Assembly (NCBI GenBank): GCA_951812925.1
Contig: OX638370.1
Span: forward strand, 108,080,897 to 108,144,896
From: Calliopum simillimum
Taxonomy: Eukaryota > Arthropoda > Insecta > Diptera > Lauxaniidae
Length of the DNA: 64,000 nucleotides
Direction of reading: 5' to 3'
Positions 36,120 through 48,934 of this stretch are shown piece by piece. Both the position numbers and the translations under genes were made by a program. Each line of letters opens with the position of its first letter. Within the stretch, counting starts at the first letter, position 1. A model generated the notes under the pieces. That model was not told the DNA's origin and did no database searches. It saw only the letters and a list, made by a program, of their open reading frames with translations.

Positions 36120-38945
36120 GATTAAAACGTGCTGTCGATATTAATACGAGCATTAGTAAGAAATTTTTTATGAATAAACACTTGAAGAAAATGCATATCC
36201 TCCGTCTGTAAGAAAAAAAGGTATAAAAGATCTTTATGGAACGTTAACTATGAAACAAAATATGTATTTTAAATGCTCTGAGCTGAAATTTAATGATACA
36301 AAAATGCAAAACGACAACAACAATAATATAAATTTTATAAACCAATATGTAGTATATGCACATATATGTATGTACTTTATTAAGCTCTTAATGAAAGGAA
36401 AAGAGTAGATAAAAAAAATAAAAAGAATAACAAAAATGCGTACGTGTATTTTCATAAAAAACTACAAATCATTTTGGGACAGCACTTCACAAAAAAAAAG
36501 GAAAAAAAAAGAAGAACGTGATTGACGAAATTTTCACAAGTGGTTCCCATGATTTAAACTCCAATGAGACTGTATTTTAGTCGCTTATGTATAGAGTACG
36601 ATTATTTAAGAAAGAATAAAAAAAACCAAACTATAAAATACTGAAAAATATTCCAGATATGTATGGACTTTAAATGCTAAACAGGGCCAGCCTTCTGAAG
36701 TGTGATTCGAGTTATCTCTCTGTTGGTATTTTTGTAACCAAAATATATGAAAATATACATATGAGTTGTTCTATTTGAAAGAACCAAGTTCTGCAATTAT
36801 TACAAAATATTTTGATACACAATCTTCTCCTCATTGATAATTTATTTAAAAGGACTAATTATGCAAAATTCGATATCATATTTTGATCTTTGAGTGACAT
36901 TCTACATCACTTTGAATGCAAATTGTAAAGATTAGGTAAAGTTTAGCAAAGAAAAACGCTTCAAAAAGCCTTCTTTTTCACCAATAAGCGCTTCCGCTTC
37001 ACAAGAAATATACTTGCATGCCCAAGGATGTAAGCATCCCTAAGCTTACCACAGCCTTACGCAAAAAAAGGCTTTTTGGAGCGATTATTTGTAATGCGGC
37101 GTTACGTGTTCTTTTAACTAAAAAAAGAGAAAATAACTGACCGCAGTAGGATTCTAACCTAGCACCGTCCGTGTGATAGATAAAAACATATTATTTTTAC
37201 TTAGAATTACAAACTTGTTAGACCTCTATACCACTGACCAATATGATAAAAAGGTATTAAATTTGTACGTTAAGCCTTAAATTTTTTTCAAAAACTTAAA
37301 TTTTTATGTACGTCTTTTTTTAAATTGCGATTTCTCCGTAAATATTGAACGAAAATTTTTGAAATTTTTGTGGTAGGACTAAAAATAATTCAAAATTCAG
37401 ATGAAATAAACTTTTTATAAAATTCTGTATAATTTCTCATAAATAACGCACTTTTTAATAAGAAAATAGATATTCAAGCAATACCTACCCATAATAAAAA
37501 CAACATTTTTACACAGAATCGTTCTCCGAAATCTGCAAAATCTTATCTTGAAAAAAAATGTAAGGAACTTTTATTAATAAAAAAGTTGCTCGTACCTAAA
37601 TGCCGCTACATAAGCGCCTTGGCTTTGCGATTGACAGATTTACGCTCGCTTTCTATGGAAACAAATGCTTTAAAAATGCTTGGTTAAGAAGCGTTTGAAA
37701 TGTTTCCCCTTGGGTTATTCCTATTCAAAACCCTAGAAATCAGAATCTTTTTTTTATTTTTTTTTTTTTCGAAAAAGCAAAATCAAACCAAATAAAGTAA
37801 ATAAGAAAAAATTGTCCTTTGAAAAATCTGACTTTCATGATATGACTAAAACCTTGAAATTTTTGGTGCTGTCAAAATTGTTTTTAAAATAATAAGTATA
37901 AAGTACATTTAAGAATCAGAACACTAATTTACTCTTCTATTGCTTCCACAAAAAATAAAATACAATAATTGACAAATCCATACATACATACAATGTATGT
38001 TCAAAAGAAGAAATGAAAACATTTTGCATAATTAATAAATTTGAATATGTAGGATACATGTTGTATGTACTACATCTATAGAATTGATAGAGTAATATGG
38101 ACTCTGTTAACGCTTGGTATAATATGGTCTTTTATCTGTATAAGCACTTATGACTGTGACTGTGTATGGGTGCTTAGTGTGTTAATTTGTATGTCATATT
38201 TTGTTCTTCGTTTCTTTTTTTTTTTTTAACAATCTCGAACAGGCGAAATAATTCAATGCTTTTAACATTTTTGCTATTATTTTTTAAAAATGATTATGTT
38301 TTGATTTGTTAAATTTTTTTTTTTAATGATGTGATTTATGGCACCCATTAAAAGGGGTTTGACTTTATAAGCAATTGAAAGCTAAATTGCAAATTAATTC
38401 ACATTTCTTACCAAATTTTAAATACACGTACTTATATATGTATCTTATTCTTTCAATTTAAATGATGACATACAAAAGACTTAATATTTTCTTGGAATGC
38501 TTTTTTTTAAATAGTATAGATTTTGAGAATTCTTTTTGGACTATATACATATTTTTTTCATAATTTATTTCATTCATTCATTAGTTGTGTCGAGTTTCAA
38601 TAGAGTTCAATGTACATTTTAAGATTGTAAATATAGAATATGTTTCCTATAGATTCAAAAGCGCTGTACCCATTCCATTTTTAGTAAAAATTAAGTAAGC
38701 AACCGATCCCACTTTTAAATACTGTTCTAAATTCTAAATACTTACAAATGTCTATTAACTCCTAGCCAAATTAGAGTTGAATTTTTCAAAAATGATGAAT
38801 TTTTATAAGGATTTCAACCTTCTAGGTAACTCCTAAATTTTAATTTTTGGAATAATTGGCCTATGATATTCATCTTGGTTTGGTGCACAATCTGGTTCAA
38901 TCAGAGTACTCTAAAGTGGCAACAGTGAAAAGTTAAATGGAAACT
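36120..38945. other. Non-coding intronic DNA
   Basis: AT-rich with no gene recognised. Long T-runs occur near 37,748-37,770 and 38,214-38,227. Short open frames have no domain or splice context. Confidence 0.5.
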
Positions 38946-39917
38946 AGTAAGGGTGGTATCTTTGGCCTGGCCAAAAACTAAATACCCTACACTGCATTTC
39001 AAGTATATTATTAGAAGAGTATAAGAACAAATTGCTTATACGGGAAGTGCCACGCCCTCGCCTCCGAGCACACCTTGATTTTGCGCAAAGCTTGCATTTA
39101 CTGTTCTGAGTGTTTGAGTAAAACTCGGTTAGGTTTTCTTAAAAAAATCTTTCAGTATAGCATTTTGAAACTTTCGCTTATATGGGAGGTGCCACGCCCT
39201 CTAATCCTACTTCGCCTACTTTAAGCTCAGAGTTTACAATTAATGTTCTTCGTGTTTGAGTGAAATTTGGTTGGATTATCTCAAAAAACACTTTCATTAT
39301 ATAATTTTGAAACTTTTGCTTATATGGGAGGTGCCACGCCCTCTTGTCCGAGCTTACCTAGATCTCGAATATAGTTTGCACTTATAGATCCGAGTGTTTG
39401 AGTGTAATTTGGTTGGGTTATCTCAAAAAACGCTTTCCGTATAACATTTTGTTTGTATGGGAGGTGCCACGCCCTTTAGTCGGAATTCGCCTAGTTTTTG
39501 CTCAGAGCTTGTACTTATTATCCGTAGTATTTATGTGGTTTTTGCTACTGTTATTGCAAATAATGCTCTTATTTTTGCATTTTGAATATATTTTTTATAT
39601 GGGCGGTAGGCGTGTCCGTTGACCGATTTCACTCATTTTCAATCCCCCGAGCTAACTTTTACGACGGAGGCAGAATACCAAATTTTATTGAATAATGTTG
39701 CTCAGTTTTCCCAAAAAATGTATTTCCACACACACCCAGCCAGCCACCCAGCCAGCCAGCCACCCAGCCAGCCAGCCAGCCAGACAGACGGACATGGCTA
39801 TATCGACTCAGCAGGTGACGCTGATCAAGAATATATATACTTCTCCATACCTGCCACGCCTCCTTCTCTGCGTAACAAACGGAAGGACAAAGTGAACATA
39901 CCCTGGGTGTAGGGTAT
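38946..39917 (+). repeat. Dispersed repeat, copy 4 (longest)
   Basis: It has the same left end (TAGTAAGGG, TTTGGCCTGGCCAA) and four GCCACGCC units (near 39,047, 39,190, 39,332, 39,465). An expanded CCAGCCAGCCAGCCA microsatellite lies at about 39,737-39,781, and the end is CCCTGGGTGTAGGGTAT. Variation in unit number between copies shows the inner part expands and contracts. Confidence 0.8.
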
Positions 39918-41817
39918 AAAAACAAAACTAGAAAAGCCTAAAAACAGTGTAAATTTAAATTTTTAAAAATTTTAAAATTGAATTATCTCAAAATTGGAAA
40001 ATTGAAGTTACCTAGTTGTACTTAGTATTGGGGTAACGACATAATCAAAAGACGTCAAAATTTCGAAAATATAATTCATTGGATGAATTTTGGTCTTTAT
40101 TTCGGTTAAAAAAAAATTCCAATTTTTGAGTTGCATTATCTTAAACAACGTTTCAGTGTAGTATGTATTTTAAAGAATATTTTTGCTTGAGAAGTGCCAC
40201 GCTTTCTTGTATGAATCAACCAAGTTTCTTATTATGCAAAAATCTCGAGTTAACTATTCAAACCATTATAGATCGAAGAAAGTGAGATACCTGTAAATTT
40301 TATTCAGATTTAAAGAGATCAACGTATCATCATATCTCCGAAAATATTTATTGCACATGAATGAGATTTGATACATGTTTACAGAGCGCCAGGATAAATA
40401 ATGTTCCCTGGGAAAATGGGCGATGCCACGCCCCTAAAAAAATAAATTCATAATTTATGAAGTTCGGTACACATGTAAAATGGATAGGGACAAATGACAT
40501 CCTTTGGAAAAAACTTAACAAGATAAGGTGATAAAACATTCACTGGGAAATCCTGGTTTTTTGAAAGATTTTCAATTTAAAATTTGTATGGTGGAAAAAA
40601 TGTTACGTTCATATTGTCACGTATCGATTCAGATTATGATCAAAACAAAGAAAAGTACAGAAGATATTTGCATCAAACAAAATACATTATAAAGTAACAT
40701 TATTGCATAAGATTCTAAGATTAATCGCACTAAAAAAAATCTGACTTGTTTCACTGAATTCTGAAATTCTTTGAATATGCACAAAAACTACAATACTTCT
40801 ATTTTGGTCACGTTCGTTCTGCGTGTATCTTAGAACCAGGACTTCGCCTGCTATTAACGTAGGCACTAATTATAATGCTACCTAAGAGCTATAATGTAAA
40901 GTAAGAACTAAAATAAAAATATGTTTTACTTGCACTTTACGACGGTCACGTTCGTCTCCTGGGAAATGCCCATATTAGACTGATTTAAAAAATAAAATTG
41001 GAATTTCCACGATTACGCCCAAAAATCTCAAAGAGTGTGTCAAAAAAGTGAGCTGTGATTTTTTTAAATTTTTTTGAAGGTCATTCAAAAATGCTCGAAA
41101 TGAGACGTACGATATAACAAATTTTTTATCTTGATTCAAGATATGTAAAAGAATACTAACTGGAACCACATTTTGTTTTTCTAGTTAAAATACCCACAAA
41201 AAAACATATTTTCGAAATTTCACCCCACTATAAAACTTTAAATCTTCATTTTGGATAAAAGTTGTCGTTCCAAGATCATCATGAAATTATGCAAGAAAAA
41301 ATTTTCTAGAACATTTTAACCCATTATATAATGGTCTTATAGCGGTGTTCGGTGTAAAAAATAAATGGCCCATGCGATCGTGGCTTAAATTAAATTTAAA
41401 AAAAAAAAAATATAAATAATTTTTGTGTAAAACAAAACCATTTTTAAGAGGCATCAATGCACAACAATCTCAAATTAGTCACATTGAAATATTGCCTCAA
41501 GTATCCCTGAAATCGGCGTTTGAATTGTTGGCCGCGAAAACCACTTCCGTTTTTATGAAGTTAGTTTATTGACTGCTTTTGCTTGTATAGTACTAATGAA
41601 AGTACCAACTCGCTTTTTCTTAATTAAAGTATGATAATTTTATATTGAACTAATTAAACAGTCATTTTTGCAATTTTTTCAACAACAGACGCAAGAGCAA
41701 GTGTTTACATCGAAATTGATTACATATATTTCGGCTACTTCTACATACATATTTATATATTTTCATATATAAACATGTATATATCCTCACCAGATCAGTT
41801 TTAGTTAAATCTTGTCA
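39918..41817. other. Non-coding intronic DNA
   Basis: It holds one inverted unit of the 118-bp repeat (about 40,420-40,520, GATGCCACGCCCC) and otherwise AT-rich DNA. No gene recognised. Confidence 0.5.
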
Positions 41818-41897
41818 GAAACCGTACTCGAGCCCGTGACTCCGGTTTTCTAATGAAAAAAACTCGGTGCTTTAACCATTAAGCTATTGGACACGGA
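41818..41897 (-). repeat. tRNA-like (SINE-head) sequence
   Basis: On the minus strand, TAGCTTAATGG (about 41,889-41,879) fits the Pol III A box (TRGYNNARNGG). GGGCTCGAGTACGG (about 41,834-41,821) is a degenerate B box. The spacing is as in a tRNA, with a CCGAGTTTT...AAAACCGG stem between them. The arms do not fold into a clean cloverleaf, so it is probably a tRNA-derived SINE head or a tRNA pseudogene. Confidence 0.55.
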
Positions 41898-42170
41898 TAA
41901 ACTTCTCTGTACAAGACCGCCATATGCATAGATCATAAGGCTCACTAGCGCTGTCTGCTGTGAAAAATTGCCAAATTGTTTTTAGTTGGTAACACACTCT
42001 GGTTTTAAGACATGCTACGCTAGCTACTTCTGTTTTTGTCCCGTATGAATACCTTGGTTTTTTACAATTATCTTGAAAACGAAAAATTGACCAAAATCAA
42101 ACTTAGCACAAAACACAGTAACAAATTTAGGGAAAACCGACTGATGCCGAATCTGGCAACTGTTTTTTTC

Positions 42171-42245
42171 TATCGCGTCTGAGATCTGACTTATCCTTGA
42201 ATTAAAGTGCAGAAAACGCTATTCTCATACAAATGGCGTTCATTT
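42171..42245. repeat. Partial copy of the 0.6-1.2 kb fold-back arm
   Basis: CGCGTCTGAGATC, CTTATCCTTGAATTAAAG and GAAAACGCTATT match about 685-745 in the same orientation. Confidence 0.6.
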
Positions 42246-42918
42246 GTTGTTAAAAAATATAAAACATCCTATTCATCAACAGAGGCATCAATATACATAC
42301 TGTTTTAAAAGCCATTATCCACTCTATAGATGGGTTGTTGGTCTGTGAATGTATTGCGGTTTTATTGCAACATTCTCTATTCAGTTGCTTTATTTGGGAT
42401 TTTGAAAATATAATGAGGTCGGGTTACATCAAGTGAGCTAAAAAAATAACATGCCGAAATTCAACCTTTTACCACATAATACTACACAGAAGTTAAATAA
42501 ATTTTAGCAATTGAGCGGGCCACTTCCCATTCTCATCTCGCACTTTATTTATAACAAAATCGGCGCTTAAAGCTTTCACAACGGTACATAGTATACAAAA
42601 AACGCACCTATGCAAGTATCATAAGCTAGTCATCTCGAATCGTGCATATTTGAGGAATATACCTTATACATCTTCCCAATTATGGGAGTAATTTTTATAT
42701 TGAATTATTTTTGTAATTTTGAACTTTTTAACTTTGCCCTACATATAGTTACATATAGTTACTGACTTAGTTTTTACTGTGCGTTAAAATTTTATAAAAT
42801 AAGAATTTTATTAATTTTAATATAGCTGTGAAGTAAATGTTTTAAAATAAATAGTTTAAATGCGACGCTAAAATATAAAAACAAATTTCATTTGTTCATT
42901 TTAATTTTGTTATTTCAG

Positions 42919-45900
42919 GTTAACAAACAGTATTCGGCTACCGATCTGGAGGCGTTTATGAAAATCGCAGCCAATTGGCAAAATAGCAACCATAATTTAT
43001 TGGAGGGTGTTGATATAAAAGGAGGTATGTTGAAACATAAAGTTTATTCTTGAAATTTCTAAATTTTTTACTCATTTTGTTTATTTCTCATCTACCAGAA
43101 ATGCAGCAATATATGAATAACCCTGCCATGAACATGTACAAAAAGCGTGAACGTACGCAAAACTGGAACCATCAGGAAAAGAAATTTTTACTCGATTTAT
43201 GCCGCAAGGATATGCGTATTATTGAGAATAAACGACTTGATGCTGGACTGACAGCAGTTAAAAATAAAGCATGGAAAATTATACATCAAAAATTCTCGAA
43301 TGCATTTGGTACAGATCGTACGTGCAATCGCTTAAAAGAACAATGGCGACGAATGAAAGGTAAGTTTGGATTTGGAGTTGTTTTTTTTTTTCGTGCAAAC
43401 ATCATTAGTACAAAAGACTTTTAGGAAAATGGTGTTAACCCCCTACTTATGAATCTCGAAACGATGATTTCAGCGTTCATTTGAGCTTAAGGATCAAAGT
43501 TTGTTTCAAGAAAAATTTCAATTCTTATCTCTACATTCAAGGTATAAGTAAGTAGTTGAAACCCAGTTAATCACATGTTTCGAGATACAGAACTAAGGGG
43601 TAAACTTAAATGTGTACACTGCAAGATGAAAATACAATAAAAAATGAGTTTTAAGAAAAAGTTTTTACCTCGGCCGATCATATTTCATGGTTTACTAAGG
43701 CCGAGAATTGTAAAATCTTTTAGAATACAACTCAGTTTCATTAATTTAGATCGAAAAAAGCACTGAAGAAATTACACATAATTTTGATTTTAATATAACT
43801 CGTTTAGAAATCCTTTATGATTTTAAAAATCCTTAGTTGTTAAGCTTTCTAAATAATTTTTTTTTAATATATTTCTTTTACATCTTCTTTAGCTTGCACA
43901 CGTAATGAAATACTTGACTATAATAATCGTTTAGCCAGATTTGGCGCTGAGGTGGCTGATCGTAAGAAACCATCACCCTTCACTTTTGAAGTATGGGATT
44001 TTATGCAAGAAGCAAAAAAGGCCTGTAAATCTGAAGCGCTCGATGGTATTGATTATTCAAAGATGCCACTAGCACTGGAAGAGGATTTCGAATATCGCGA
44101 GGATGAGCATCAGCAAGATGAAGAGCATGATATGGAAGAGTAAGCAATTTTTTAAGACATATAATTTACACTGCCTGCTAAAGGGACCTATGAGATCAAT
44201 AATTTATAAGGTTTTTATGTTGAAAAATAAGTGCTTACTGATTACCGTTAAATGTGAAAAATTTAACAGGCATACATAATCAAAAAAATGGTATGAACTT
44301 TTATGTAGACATACGTACTCTTACGTACTTTTGACGCTGAATACGCCGAAGTCAAAATTGGAGAAGAATTTTGTGACATCCTTGCTTGAAGTTGCACGAA
44401 GCGCTGTTTTCAGGTTTATGGCGCAGTTCCAGAAAATGGTGTATTTTTTTTTTTTGTTTTTTTTTTTTTAAATTGCATCAAATAGTCATATCAAACTATA
44501 CCTTTACACTTTTCCGATTGGACTTTTCCAAGTTTTTTACCTTTGAAGTAAAGGCATCAAACTTTGAAATATTTTTTTGGGCATAAATTCGTTTTCCGCT
44601 TCAATATAATGTAGTCTTTTGTATGGGGTCGAGATGCGTCTACTTCAAAGGATGATATCCCAGACCGTTAGGGTCCAATTAAAAAAGTTTGAAGATATAT
44701 TTTTATAAGGAAGATAGGCTATCTGATACCACTATAAAAATGGAACTACACTTTTTCTTGGAACCGCACCATAAACCTGGAAACAGCGCTTTCTGTTATA
44801 TTTCTTCAGCTTTGTTTTGATACACTAAAAAAATTCCATATTTCAAAGCGGGTCAGTAGAATATGGACAGTTGCTATTGGGTATGAAGCAACAAAATTTT
44901 TAAAACAGGTGTCCCTATTCAAATTACCCGCAGTGTATGTCTAGCCAAAAAATGATTCCATTTTTTTTTTATTTTTTTTTTTTTTTTTTGTTGCCTGTGT
45001 TATCGTACTATGATCCATAGTAAAGCAAATTTATGTGCGTTTTTTATCCTCCACAATTTTCACTATGTTAGAACCCTGCAGGAACACTTACTATTCCAAA
45101 ACTAGTTTGCAAACTACTCCAAGGGAGAAAACGACTAGTCGAAATACTGGTCCCATCACATATAAAGTTCCATGTTCGTTTTACATTGTTACAATTGTCT
45201 CTTTATGCATTACAATCGGAGCAGAAAGTACCATTTCGAGGCAAAAGTAATGTCATTCTTTTTATGTGCCTAATAGTCTGTTATTTGGCTGTTATAATTT
45301 TTTCAACATAATGACATCAATTTCACACTATCTAGAAATTTTTTAGTGAAAACAGAAAACAGTTTTATTAAATTCTAATAAAATGCCACCCGTTTCATAT
45401 TATGACACTACTTTTGCTTCGAAATGGTACTTAGGCCCTTTGGTACGGCCACTCCTCAATTGTCTTCAGACAAATTGTGTACAAATTAATAGAAATTTTA
45501 AAACTGCAATTAAAAATCACCTAGTGGAGGATTTGAACCCGGACTTCTTTACGCAGCGCAAGTCATTAGACCGATACACTACCGTTTGCTCTTCTTCACA
45601 ATCGAAGAACTGCCAAACAGTACGTAGTCAGTAACAATCGATACACAATTGGACCACTTTTATTACTAATGATGGATTATGCATTACATTTGGACCATTT
45701 TTGAAACAATTGACCGACTTCGCATTACATTGGTACCATTTTTGATACAATTGATAATTTAAGTGAATTTATTCTAGTTTTAGGTGAAGCCCATTATGGA
45801 CTACTTACAAAAAAAACTAGACCAAAGATTGGACTATTGAGACAATTGACTCCGTCGATCCTAAAGGGAACTGAATTAAAAAAATAAAATAAACAAAAAT

Positions 45901-46937
45901 AAAAATAGTTATTTTTGATGTATTTTGAGATGCTGAAATTGAATCCGGCATTAGAATTGCTCTATCTCATATTATGAATTGACAAAGGATATTTTTGTGA
46001 AAGGTTTATTAACCTAGCGTACCTTTAAAATTAAAATCTATAGATGAAATCATGTATTAACTTGTTTTTTGTTTTTTTTTTTTTTCTATTCAACAGCAGC
46101 CGCACGCCACCTCAGGATCTTTGCGATGTTGACATCAAAGAAGAGACCAATGAAACCTATAATGACACCTACAACGATTCAATGCTTAATGGAACTGGTG
46201 GTCCTGGTGGCGGTGAACGTCTCTCCGTTTCACCCAATCAGAGTCGCATTCACGATCATGAAAATGAACGTGGTGGCGCTTGCGCTGGAAATAACAATAA
46301 TGCAGCTGCCAGCGGAAACAACAGCACAATGCATAGTCCTTGCAATACCGTTGGTGCTACAACAGCAGAACATAACATCTCAGCGTCAACAAGTTTTCTT
46401 GCTCAACAAAATGGCAATGAGATGAACTTTCAACCGGCTTTTAATATGAATAACATATCTGCAACGCTTGAAGCTTTAAATGCATTACGTACAGGACAAT
46501 TTCCATCTGCAGCTGCAGCAGCAGCGGCAGCCCTAGCACAAAATACTTTTGCACAACAGCAGCAGCAACAACAACAACAGCACCATCATCACCTTCATCA
46601 GTCACAAAATGATGATGCACCTCCTGTAGCAAAACGTCAACGGACTGCTAGCACTGCCAGTGGTTCACAAGATGAACTACTAAATACATCTGGCCAAGCT
46701 GCCTCATCATCCAGCGCTGCTGCGGCTGCCTTAGCTCTGACAGCATCATCAGCAAGTAGTGCAAACAGTGCTGAATTGCGCATTTTCATGGATATGCAAA
46801 GTAAGGAACATTTGCTACGCATGAAAATATTAGAGGTGCAATTGCAGGCAGCAAAATACAGTCGTGATATTAGCGAAATCAACAAAACGCTCGCTTTACA
46901 GAAACTACAAGAATTTGCAAGCAAACGTATGAGTTAA
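42919..46937 (+). CDS. apt: Apontic-like Myb/SANT-domain transcription factor (four exons, 5' end outside)
   Basis: Exons 42,919-43,024, 43,099-43,359, 43,893-44,139 and 46,097-46,937 join in one frame through GT..AG introns and give 484 codons before the stop. The first seen exon enters in phase 0 and has no obvious start, so an upstream exon is expected. Residues about 57-135 form a Myb/SANT-like DNA-binding domain of the Apontic/FSBP/Zeste type (NWNHQEKKFLLDLCRKD, AWKII, LKEQWRRMK). A conserved-looking PSPFTFEVWDFMQEAKKA segment and an acidic stretch follow. The last exon has poly-Ala, poly-Gln and poly-His runs, a basic AKRQRT, and a C-terminal leucine-rich coiled coil (HLLRMKILEVQLQAA). 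The role would be a nuclear, sequence-specific regulator. Gene reality is very likely; the name apt rests on domain order and memory, about even odds. Confidence 0.8.
45073..45850. repeat. ACTAGTTTGCAAACTACTCC repeat, copy 1
   Basis: CCTGCAGGAACAC, then ACTATTCCAAAACTAGTTTG, CAAACTACTCC and CCCATCACATATAA. Repeated CAATTGTCTC(C/T)TTATGCATTACA-type units follow (near 45,190, 45,668, 45,723). Copy 2 is at 47,885-48,330. The right end is uncertain. Confidence 0.65.
45520..45597 (-). repeat. tRNA-like (SINE-type) sequence
   Basis: On the minus strand there is a TAGTGTATCGG A box (45,581-45,571) and a perfect B box GGGTTCAAATCC (45,540-45,529) at tRNA spacing. The T stem and acceptor pair poorly, so it is unlikely to be a functional tRNA. 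It lies inside the ACTAGTTTGCAAACTACTCC repeat. Confidence 0.55.
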
Positions 46938-47640
46938 ACTAATAGGTCGTTCGTTATCGTCTGTCTGGACTTGGTCTAAATAGTTTATAGTTTTTAAGTC
47001 CCAGCAGCCATTTGTAATGGGGGCTGCAGTCGTTTTTGGTTTTTATTCTTCTGCATGAGTTTACCAATTGAATTTGTTGTTTATGAATAGAATTTTTGTT
47101 TTGTTTTTCATTTTTATTGTATTGTATACGTTTTTCCTGAAATGAAATGTGAGTGGCATATAAACATGGTTGGTTTAATTTATGTTTTGTTTTAGTAATT
47201 AAGTTATGGACATATTTTGTTAGTATAGGTCCACTTATTCTTTGAATAAATTAAAGCGACATTAGTCACTTACATTTCATTTCTATAAAAATATCTTTCA
47301 TTTTAATGTTATAATTAACAATACATTCCTGTCAGATTTTTATGTTGAATTCTTTGTTTTTAAATCTTTCGAAACTTTTTTTTTATTGAATGTTGCCAGT
47401 GCAGTATTTCAATTGATTTTTATCAAAACAGTTTAAAACTTTTGGCGCATGTTTGAACAGCAATAAATTACATTTAAGCTTGATATTAGAAATATATTTT
47501 TTGTGTCCAAATTAAAGCATCAGCTCCAATTTTTTAATGTATAAAATTTGTATATTCGAATTTGAACTAAATGTATACATAGCGCCTTAATGGTTATGCG
47601 CCATTGTATTTTTATAAATTAAAAGAAAAATAAAATTTAT
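46938..47640 (+). other. Likely 3' UTR of the Apontic-like gene
   Basis: AT-rich sequence after the stop. AATAAA near 47,249 and GAAAAATAAAATTTATT near 47,624-47,640 are candidate polyadenylation signals. The extent is inferred. Confidence 0.45.
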
Positions 47641-47884
47641 TATTTAAGTATGCATGTTTTAAATGTTTAGTTTTTAAATTATTATCTCGAACCATGGGTC
47701 CAGCCACAAAAATAACAATATTTTTAAATCTTCTGAAATAATAGTTATTTAATTGAATTAAAAGAATTCTTGTGATTTAAACTTCAAAAAAATACATATA
47801 TCAAATCAAAGGAACTTGGCTCAAAAAAAAGTTTTTACTGAAAAGCTATTGATTTTCGCATGTTCATATATATTATCACGGCTC

Positions 47885-48330
47885 CCCTGCAGGACCACAG
47901 ACTATTCCAAAACTAGTTTGCAAACTACTCCGTGGGACAACGCCTAGTCCAAATTCTGGACCCATCACATATAACGTTCTATATACGTTTTACATTGTTT
48001 GTCATTGGGCGTAACCAATTGTCTCCTTATGCATTACATTTGGACCAAAAACAGTTCAATTGTCTCCTTATGCATTACATTCGGACCAGTAAAAGGGCAA
48101 TTTTTTTTTAATTTATTTATAAATTTCAAAGAATTTAATTTAATATACAAATTTTACACAAAAACGTTAAAAGGTTTCATAGACGAATGTGCTAAAGAGT
48201 TTGTTATATACATATTTCTGAGCATTGTGTTCCGGGTTCGAATCACGGTATAAATGCATTTTTTTTTTTATAAAATTTCTTAATTTATGCCTCGGCAATT
48301 GTCTCCACCGGTCCTACAAGGCTCGTATGA
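47885..48330. repeat. ACTAGTTTGCAAACTACTCC repeat, copy 2
   Basis: CCCTGCAGGACC, ACTATTCCAAAACTAGTTTG and CCCATCACATATAA match 45,073 onward. Two direct CAATTGTCTCCTTATGCATT units follow (48,016 and 48,059). A plus-strand GGGTTCGAATCAC (B-box-like, near 48,233) followed by a T-run near 48,260 suggests a second tRNA-like insertion. It ends near CACCGGTCCTACAAGG, which pairs weakly with the left CCTGCAGGACC. Confidence 0.6.
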
Positions 48331-48934
48331 ACTAGGTTTTACCTCGATGTTATCTCATCCCAGGTTTTTTCATGCAAAGTTATTCACTGGCATCCAAATA
48401 TACAGAAAAAGTTTTTTTTTTTAAATGGGTCTACGAGCTAATCGATTTTCAGGGTCGTATTTTAGTTACCAAATGGTATTCACATTGTTTTTGTATCAAA
48501 AAAAGGTTTGACAAAAGTTAGCTAAACTAAAGGTTTATAATACAACAAGGAAATCCTTAGCCATACACCCTTATGGGGCAGCTTAAAGCCTTATTCTTTT
48601 GCTTCAAAACCCAGTTTAAAATAAACCGATATCATTTTTCTTCGAAATATTCCAACCTGAAAAGGTAAAAAAAAACCACGTTTTTTCTACGTTTGATGAT
48701 ATTTCGAAGAAGAACAAAGATATCGATATAATTTAAATTGAGTATTGAAGGAAAAGCCTGGTGTTTCAAGCTGCATTATCAGGTTCTGTAGCTTAGGATT
48801 TTTTTTTTCTGCTAATATCCTTAAAAATCTCGAAAAGTCAAACTTTTAGGTTAAGTTCTCTCACCATAAGAGATATAGCAAATCTGAGGCCAGATTCGGA
48901 TTCAACATCAAAATTTAGATTGAAAATAACATTT

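Larger units (their letters stand above)
44140..46096 (+). other. Last intron of the Apontic-like gene
   Basis: It is bounded by donor GTAAGC at 44,140 and the tandem acceptor AACAGCAG at 46,092-46,099. If it were retained, translation would stop two codons later (EE then TAA at 44,141-44,143). The intron contains the ACTAGTTTGCAAACTACTCC repeat (45,073-45,850) with a tRNA-like block. Confidence 0.75.

Noticed and set aside
45520..45597. Functional tRNA gene
   Set aside because: The A and B boxes are present, but the T stem and acceptor stem do not pair properly and it sits inside a dispersed repeat.
46441..46924. Minus-strand open frames opposite the last Apontic-like exon
   Set aside because: They are shadows of the CAG/GCA-rich coding repeats on the plus strand.
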